A DNA stretch of 64,000 nt. It comes from Rhodospirillales bacterium (GTDB lineage Bacteria > Pseudomonadota > Alphaproteobacteria > Reyranellales > Reyranellaceae). Under the pieces are notes generated by a model that was not told the origin of the DNA, ran no database searches, and saw only the letters and a list, made by a program, of their open reading frames with translations. Both the position numbers and the translations under genes were made by a program. Every line of letters begins with the position of its first letter. Within the stretch, counting starts at the first letter, position 1. The stretch is from contig CP064988.1 of the NCBI GenBank assembly GCA_016699855.1, positions 4,244,501 to 4,308,500 on the forward strand, given 5' to 3'. Positions 60,204 to 64,000 of this stretch are shown piece after piece.

Positions 60204-60272
60204 CTGTCATCCCGAGCGCAGCGAGGGATCCAGGGTCGACACCTGGATCCCTCGCTGCGCTCGGGATGACAG
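60204..60272. repeat. Family A palindrome
   Basis: A near-perfect 69-bp inverted repeat, arms starting CTGTCATCCCGAGCGCAGCG and ending CGCTGCGCTCGGGATGACAG around CAGGGTCGACACCTG. It lies between the convergent azlD and amidase genes. Confidence 0.88.
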
Positions 60273-60319
60273 CGGGGCTCGGGATGACGGTGGGGCCGTA
60301 TGGCGCCACGGTCGTCCTG

Positions 60320-61708
60320 TCACGGCGCCGGCCACGGGCGCTGCGCGGGTCGCGCGCGCTCGTACCAGCGTGCCACGCGCAGCACGCCGATGTCGTCGAA
60401 GCGGCGGCCGACGATCTGCAATCCGACCGGCAGGCCCGATTTCGTGTGGCCGCAGTTGATCGAGGCGGCGGGCTGCTCCGACATGTTCCACGGCACGGTG
60501 AAGCCGATATGCTCCAGCGGCCGCGCGGAATCGTTGGTCGGGCAGGGCAGCTCGGCGGGATAGGCCGGGATCGGCGCGGTCGGCGACAGCACGTAGTCGA
60601 AGGGCAGAGACGCCGCGACCGCCAGCTTGCGCATCTCCATCACCCGGTTGAAGCCGCGCATCACGTCCAGCGCCGTCATGCCCACGGCCTTGCGCGCCCA
60701 CGCCGTGATGAACGGCAGGATCTTCGTGGCCCGCGTCTCCGGCGGCAGGCGCACGATGTCGTCCCACGAGCGGGCGCGCCAGAAATCGTCGAGCCCGTCG
60801 AAGATCTCCCGCGTCATGAACGGCTTCATCGGCGTGACGACCGCGCCGGCCTTGGCGAAGGCCCGCGCCGCGGCGCGCACCGCCGTGGCGACCTCCGGAT
60901 CGACCGGCAGGCCGAAGCCCGCCTCCATCTGCAGGCCGATCCGCAGGCCCTTCACCCGGCGGTCGAGCTTCATCCAGTCGATGTCGGCCGGCGGCAGGCT
61001 CATGAAGTCGCGCGGATCGGGCGTCGACAGCACGCCCATCAGCAGCGCCGAGTCGGCCACGGTGCGCGTCATCGGTCCGGCGACGCGGCCGACATAGGGC
61101 GGGTCGATCGGCACGCGGCCCAGGCTCGGCTTCAACGTGAAGATGCCGCACCACGCCGCCGGCAGCCGCACCGAGCCGCCGATGTCGGTGCCGAGATGCA
61201 GCGGCCCGTAGCCGGCGGCGGCCGCCGCGCCGGCGCCCGAGCTCGAGCCGCCGGGATTCTTGCTCAGATCCCACGGGTTGCGCGACAGCGGATGGAAGCT
61301 CGACAGGCCCGACGACAGCATGCCGTAGTCCGGCATCGTGGTCTTCGACAGGATGATGGCGCCGGCCGCGCGCACGCGGGCGGCGGGCGGCGCATCGGCG
61401 GCCGCCGGCACCAGACTCGTCGCCGCCGTGCCCAGCGGCACCGGCAGGCCCTTGGTGGCGAGGTTCTCCTTGATCGTGATCGGCACGCCGTCGAGCGGGC
61501 CGACCGGCTTGCCCTTCTTCCAGCGCGCCTCCGATTTGCGCGCCTCGCGCCGCGCGGCGGCGAAATCCGGCGCGTAGAGCGCGTTCAGCCTGGGCTCCCA
61601 GCGCCCGATATGGGCGACGACGTCGTCGACCACCTCGACCGGCGACAGCTTGCGCGATTTGTAGGCCTTCAACAGCTCGAGCGCGGAGAGGTCGTGGAGT
61701 TCGGTCAT
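60320..61708 (-). CDS. Amidase signature family protein
   Basis: A 462-residue amidase-signature enzyme. The Ser-cisSer-Lys triad is Lys80 (ITIKENLATKG), Ser155 (GGSSSGAG) and Ser179 (DIGGSVRLPAAWCG); the spacings of 75 and 24 residues equal those in known members. The family hydrolyses amides such as indole-acetamide, malonamide or acyl-amides. The ATG at 61708 overlaps the stop of the upstream BASS transporter gene by 4 bp (ATGA), so the two are probably coupled: uptake plus hydrolysis. The substrate is unknown; GatA is excluded by length and the lack of GatB/C. Confidence 0.93.
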   Translation of the reverse strand: MTELHDLSALELLKAYKSRKLSPVEVVDDVVAHIGRWEPRLNALYAPDFAAARREARKSEARWKKGKPVGPLDGVPITIKENLATKGLPVPLGTAATSLVPAAADAPPAARVRAAGAIILSKTTMPDYGMLSSGLSSFHPLSRNPWDLSKNPGGSSSGAGAAAAAGYGPLHLGTDIGGSVRLPAAWCGIFTLKPSLGRVPIDPPYVGRVAGPMTRTVADSALLMGVLSTPDPRDFMSLPPADIDWMKLDRRVKGLRIGLQMEAGFGLPVDPEVATAVRAAARAFAKAGAVVTPMKPFMTREIFDGLDDFWRARSWDDIVRLPPETRATKILPFITAWARKAVGMTALDVMRGFNRVMEMRKLAVAASLPFDYVLSPTAPIPAYPAELPCPTNDSARPLEHIGFTVPWNMSEQPAASINCGHTKSGLPVGLQIVGRRFDDIGVLRVARWYERARPAQRPWPAP

Positions 61709-62877
61709 GTGTCCGCCGGCGTTTCGTGTCCGCGCCACTGTGGACCGCGGCCGCCCGCGCGGTAAAGCGCGGATCGGACGTGGCCCGCGCATCGTTTCGA
61801 GCCCCTTCTGTCGCCCCGAGCCCCGTTGTCATCCCGAGCGCAGCGAGGATCCAGGCGTCCCTGGATCCCTCGCTGCGCTCGGGATGACAGGTGGGACGGA
61901 CGGGAGGCCGTGCCTCCCGTCGATTCCGATCCGTCACCCCGCGCGCGCCCCAGCAGCCGCCGGTAGACCGGCGCCATGATCGTGGGCACGAGGTAGATCG
62001 GGAACTGGATGGCGGCGATGAACAGGAAGTAGTCGGGATCGACCGTCGCCGGCAGCACCGCCAGCAGCAGGGCGTTGTTGCGGCTGCCCGCCGCGTAGCC
62101 CGCCGTGCAGGCCGCCACCCGCCCGGCCGGCCAGAACAGCGCCGTCGACGCCGCCATGTAGGCGAAGGTCGCCAGGAACCCCGCCAGCACGAAGCCGCCG
62201 GTGCGCAGCGGCTCGTTGAGAATCCGCGCCGTCACCCCGTCCATGATCGGGATCGCGAACAGCATCAGCACCACCACGGCGACGCCGTCGACCATCGGCG
62301 CCGCCGACGGGCGCGGCGCCAGCACCAGCAGGCGGATCGCCGCCGCCAGCACCGCCGCCGCCGCCACCAGCCCCGCCAGCCGCAGCATGAACGGCGCGAA
62401 GCCGATCTTGAGGTCGAGCCCGAACAGCCACAGCGCCAGCGGCGGCACGGTCAGCGGCATGATGGCGGTGCCGACCAGCACCACGAACAGCGAGCGCGCC
62501 CGGTCCAGCCCCAGCAGCCCCGCGACCGCCGGCATCGAGGTCAGCGGCGGCAGGCAGGCCATCAACGCCAGCGCCAGCCCGAGGCCCGGCGCGATCGGCA
62601 GCGCCCCCAGCAGCGGCGCCGCCAGCAGGGGGATCAGCAGCATCCCCGTGGCGATCATCGCCAGCGGCAGCCACGGCCGGCGCAGCACGGCGGCGAAGGC
62701 GGCGCGGTCGGTGCGCGCCATCGACACCGCCAGCAGCACCACCACGAACGGCGTCACCAGCGGCTTCATGGCGGCGGCGAGGTCCTGGAACACCAGCCCC
62801 AGCACCAGCGACCACGGCAGGAACAACGTCGCCCGGCGCCCCATGAACCCGAGCGCCCGGCCGGCCACCGCGATCAT
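61705..62877 (-). CDS. Bile acid:sodium symporter (BASS) family transporter with repeat-derived C-terminus
   Basis: A 390-residue membrane protein. Residues 1-315 are a normal BASS transporter with about ten spans, including LLIPLLAAPLLG, LPPLTSMPAVAGLLGLDRAR and the conserved AGYAAGSRNNALLLAVLPA. After RRLLGRARGDGS the frame enters the family A palindrome (61826-61890) and gives SRAQRGIQGRLDPRCARDD and a further charged tail, which is unlike the family. It still ends in an ATGA overlap with the amidase start. BASS proteins import organic anions with Na+. An ancestral stop was probably lost when the repeat entered. Confidence 0.8.
   Translation of the reverse strand: MIAVAGRALGFMGRRATLFLPWSLVLGLVFQDLAAAMKPLVTPFVVVLLAVSMARTDRAAFAAVLRRPWLPLAMIATGMLLIPLLAAPLLGALPIAPGLGLALALMACLPPLTSMPAVAGLLGLDRARSLFVVLVGTAIMPLTVPPLALWLFGLDLKIGFAPFMLRLAGLVAAAAVLAAAIRLLVLAPRPSAAPMVDGVAVVVLMLFAIPIMDGVTARILNEPLRTGGFVLAGFLATFAYMAASTALFWPAGRVAACTAGYAAGSRNNALLLAVLPATVDPDYFLFIAAIQFPIYLVPTIMAPVYRRLLGRARGDGSESTGGTASRPSHLSSRAQRGIQGRLDPRCARDDNGARGDRRGSKRCAGHVRSALYRAGGRGPQWRGHETPADT
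61826..61890. repeat. Family A palindrome inside a coding frame
   Basis: Arms TTGTCATCCCGAGCGCAGCG and CGCTGCGCTCGGGATGACAG, with CAGGCGTCCCTG at the centre; one base is missing in the left arm relative to other copies. It lies within the 3' part of the BASS gene and is read through. Confidence 0.85.
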
Positions 62878-62941
62878 CGCCGCGACTCCGGCGCGCGCCC
62901 TGGCGAGGCGTTTCGTCGACGCCTCGGGACGCCGCTTCGAC

Positions 62942-63008
62942 TCTCGTGCATGATGTGATATAGTACTTTCATATATTTAAATAACCAATTGATTCTTAAA
63001 GAAATAAT
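62942..63008 (+). promoter_or_regulatory. AT-rich upstream region of the Ser/Thr kinase
   Basis: A sharply AT-rich stretch in an otherwise GC-rich window, with a TATAGT box at 62959-62964 and several A/T runs before the ATG. It is a plausible promoter and leader, but no convincing -35 box is seen. It also lies close to the start of the divergent BASS gene. Confidence 0.5.
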
Positions 63009-64000
63009 ATGGAAACTAAAATCTCACCTGAGATCGCGAACCCAGGCCATCTGCCGACCGTCGTGGCCGCCCGCCCCGACGCGGCGGCGCCCGATTCCGG
63101 CGTCTACGCGCCCGGCGACGTGATCTTCAACAATTTCCGCATCGAGCGCGCCATCGCCGAGGGCGGCATGGGCCGCGTCTACCAGGCCACCCACCTCGTC
63201 ACTTCCGCCACGGTGGCGCTGAAGGTCGTGCGCGGCGAGTACGCCCGCGATCCCGCCCTGCGCGAGCTGTTCCGCCGCGAGGCCGCCGCGCTCCGCCGCA
63301 TCGGCAACCCCGCCGTGGTGCGCTACGAGGGCGCCTTCGAGGATCCGCACGGCCAGCTCGCGCTGGTGATGGAGTTCATCGAGGGCGTGTCGCTGGCCCG
63401 CCGTCTGCTCGACGGCCCGCCGCTGACGGTCGACGAGGTCCGCCGCCTGCGCGCGCGTCTGGCCGGCGGTCTGGCCGCCGCCCACGCCGAGCGCATCGTC
63501 CACCGCGACCTGTCGCCCGACAACGTCATCCTCCCGGGCGGCCGGATCGACGACGCCAAGATCATCGATTTCGGCATCGCCCGGCAGTCGGTCGAGAACG
63601 GCGCCACGCTGATCGGCGCCGGCTTCGCCGGCAAGCTGGGCTACGCCGCGCCGGAGCAGCTCGGCCTGCGGGGCGGCGAGGTCGACGGCCGCGCCGACGT
63701 CTACGCGCTGGGCCTCGTGCTGGCCGCCGCCGCCGCCGGCGCGCCGCTCGACATGGGCGGCACCCTCGGCGCCGCCATCAAGGCGCGCGCCGGGATCCCC
63801 GACCTGACCGGTGTGCCGGCGCCGCTGCGCCGCGAGCTGGCGTGGATGCTGCAGCCAGATCCCGACCAGCGCGCGCCGTCGATGGACGCGCTGCTGGTCG
63901 ACACCGCGCCCAGTCGCTTCCTGCCCCGGCCGCGCTCGCGGCTGGCGCGCGCCGCCGTCGTGACGCTGGCCTTCGCCGGCGCGACGATGGCCGGCGCCGT
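63009..64000 (+). CDS. Serine/threonine protein kinase (3' end outside window)
   Basis: An open frame from 63009 to the window end (330 residues seen). A Hanks-type kinase domain covers about residues 42-300: GGMGRVY as the glycine loop (52-58), catalytic Lys72 in VALKVV, Glu91, HRDLSPDN (165-172), DFG (187-189) and GYAAPEQ. The catalytic loop has Ser where Lys is usual (HRDLKPxN), a variant found in some bacterial kinases. After a short linker rich in Pro and Arg, a hydrophobic stretch begins (AAVVTLAFAGATMAGA), suggesting a membrane span and an outer sensor domain. Translation begins in the AT-rich leader. Confidence 0.92.
   Translation, partial: METKISPEIANPGHLPTVVAARPDAAAPDSGVYAPGDVIFNNFRIERAIAEGGMGRVYQATHLVTSATVALKVVRGEYARDPALRELFRREAAALRRIGNPAVVRYEGAFEDPHGQLALVMEFIEGVSLARRLLDGPPLTVDEVRRLRARLAGGLAAAHAERIVHRDLSPDNVILPGGRIDDAKIIDFGIARQSVENGATLIGAGFAGKLGYAAPEQLGLRGGEVDGRADVYALGLVLAAAAAGAPLDMGGTLGAAIKARAGIPDLTGVPAPLRRELAWMLQPDPDQRAPSMDALLVDTAPSRFLPRPRSRLARAAVVTLAFAGATMAGA

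Noticed and set aside
37795..61890. Repeated palindromes as a possible CRISPR array
   Set aside because: Copies are dispersed over tens of kb, with no regular spacers and no cas genes.

Overview
This window is a high-GC chromosomal segment of a free-living heterotrophic alphaproteobacterium. That placement is an inference. It rests on the alphaproteobacterial type of L36 (rpmJ), the many tripartite uptake systems (TRAP-DctPQM, TRAP-TAXI and TctCBA), CoA-transferases and short-chain dehydrogenases, GC-rich codon use throughout, and dispersed palindromic repeats. I would guess Rhodospirillales or a relative, but no 16S gene or other decisive marker is present.

Layout. 0-17.5 kb is catabolic. 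It holds the 3' end of a fused dipeptide-type ABC ATPase, two M81 (MlrC-like) peptidases around an N-acyl-D-amino-acid deacylase, a frameshifted N-formylglutamate amidohydrolase, tRNA-Val(GAC), a dehydrogenase, a class IV aminotransferase, a succinate-semialdehyde-type aldehyde dehydrogenase, two TauD-type dioxygenases flanking a P1 (DmpA-like) aminopeptidase and a rhodanese, and a DUF3237/SDR/PhzF run. 17.6-28.2 kb is a minus-strand block for carboxylate uptake and CoA-dependent breakdown: TctC, a CoA-transferase, a fused TRAP permease, two TAXI receptors, a cupin, an HMG-CoA-lyase-like enzyme, TctA and TctB. 28.4-33.8 kb has a frameshifted TauE/SafE exporter, a phytanoyl-CoA-dioxygenase-like protein, an aminoglycoside-phosphotransferase-like protein, a TetR regulator and an acyl-CoA synthetase. 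33.9-39.4 kb has rpmJ with a clear promoter and terminator, then glcD, glcE, an orphan HigA-type regulator and a frameshifted glcF (glycolate oxidase). 40-48 kb has an FAA hydrolase, an AT-rich orphan beta-propeller gene bracketed by repeats, a TetR, an esterase, a glyoxalase-fold protein, a MetE-like protein and a second CoA-transferase. 48.3-52.5 kb is a segment bounded by direct repeats of the radC 3' end; it carries a channel-like membrane protein, a DUF1254/1214 protein and an AraC regulator. 52.4-64 kb has radC, map, a CinA-like domain protein, an Asp/Glu racemase-like protein, a TRAP system, AzlCD, an amidase, a BASS transporter and the start of a Ser/Thr protein kinase.

The recurring job of these genes is taking up and degrading acyl-amino acids, unusual peptides and organic acids. 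Five single-base frameshifts (near 6.9, 8.63, 23.5, 28.8 and 38.57 kb) interrupt otherwise well-conserved genes. Their number and type make sequencing or assembly error at least as likely as true gene decay.

Three repeat families stand out. Family A is palindromic and mostly lies at gene 3' ends. Family B is a long, nested inverted-repeat element. Family C is a hairpin that brackets the AT-rich orphan gene. The most island-like structure is the 4-kb segment between the two radC 3' ends. I saw no CRISPR array, no recognisable transposase or integrase, and no rRNA.
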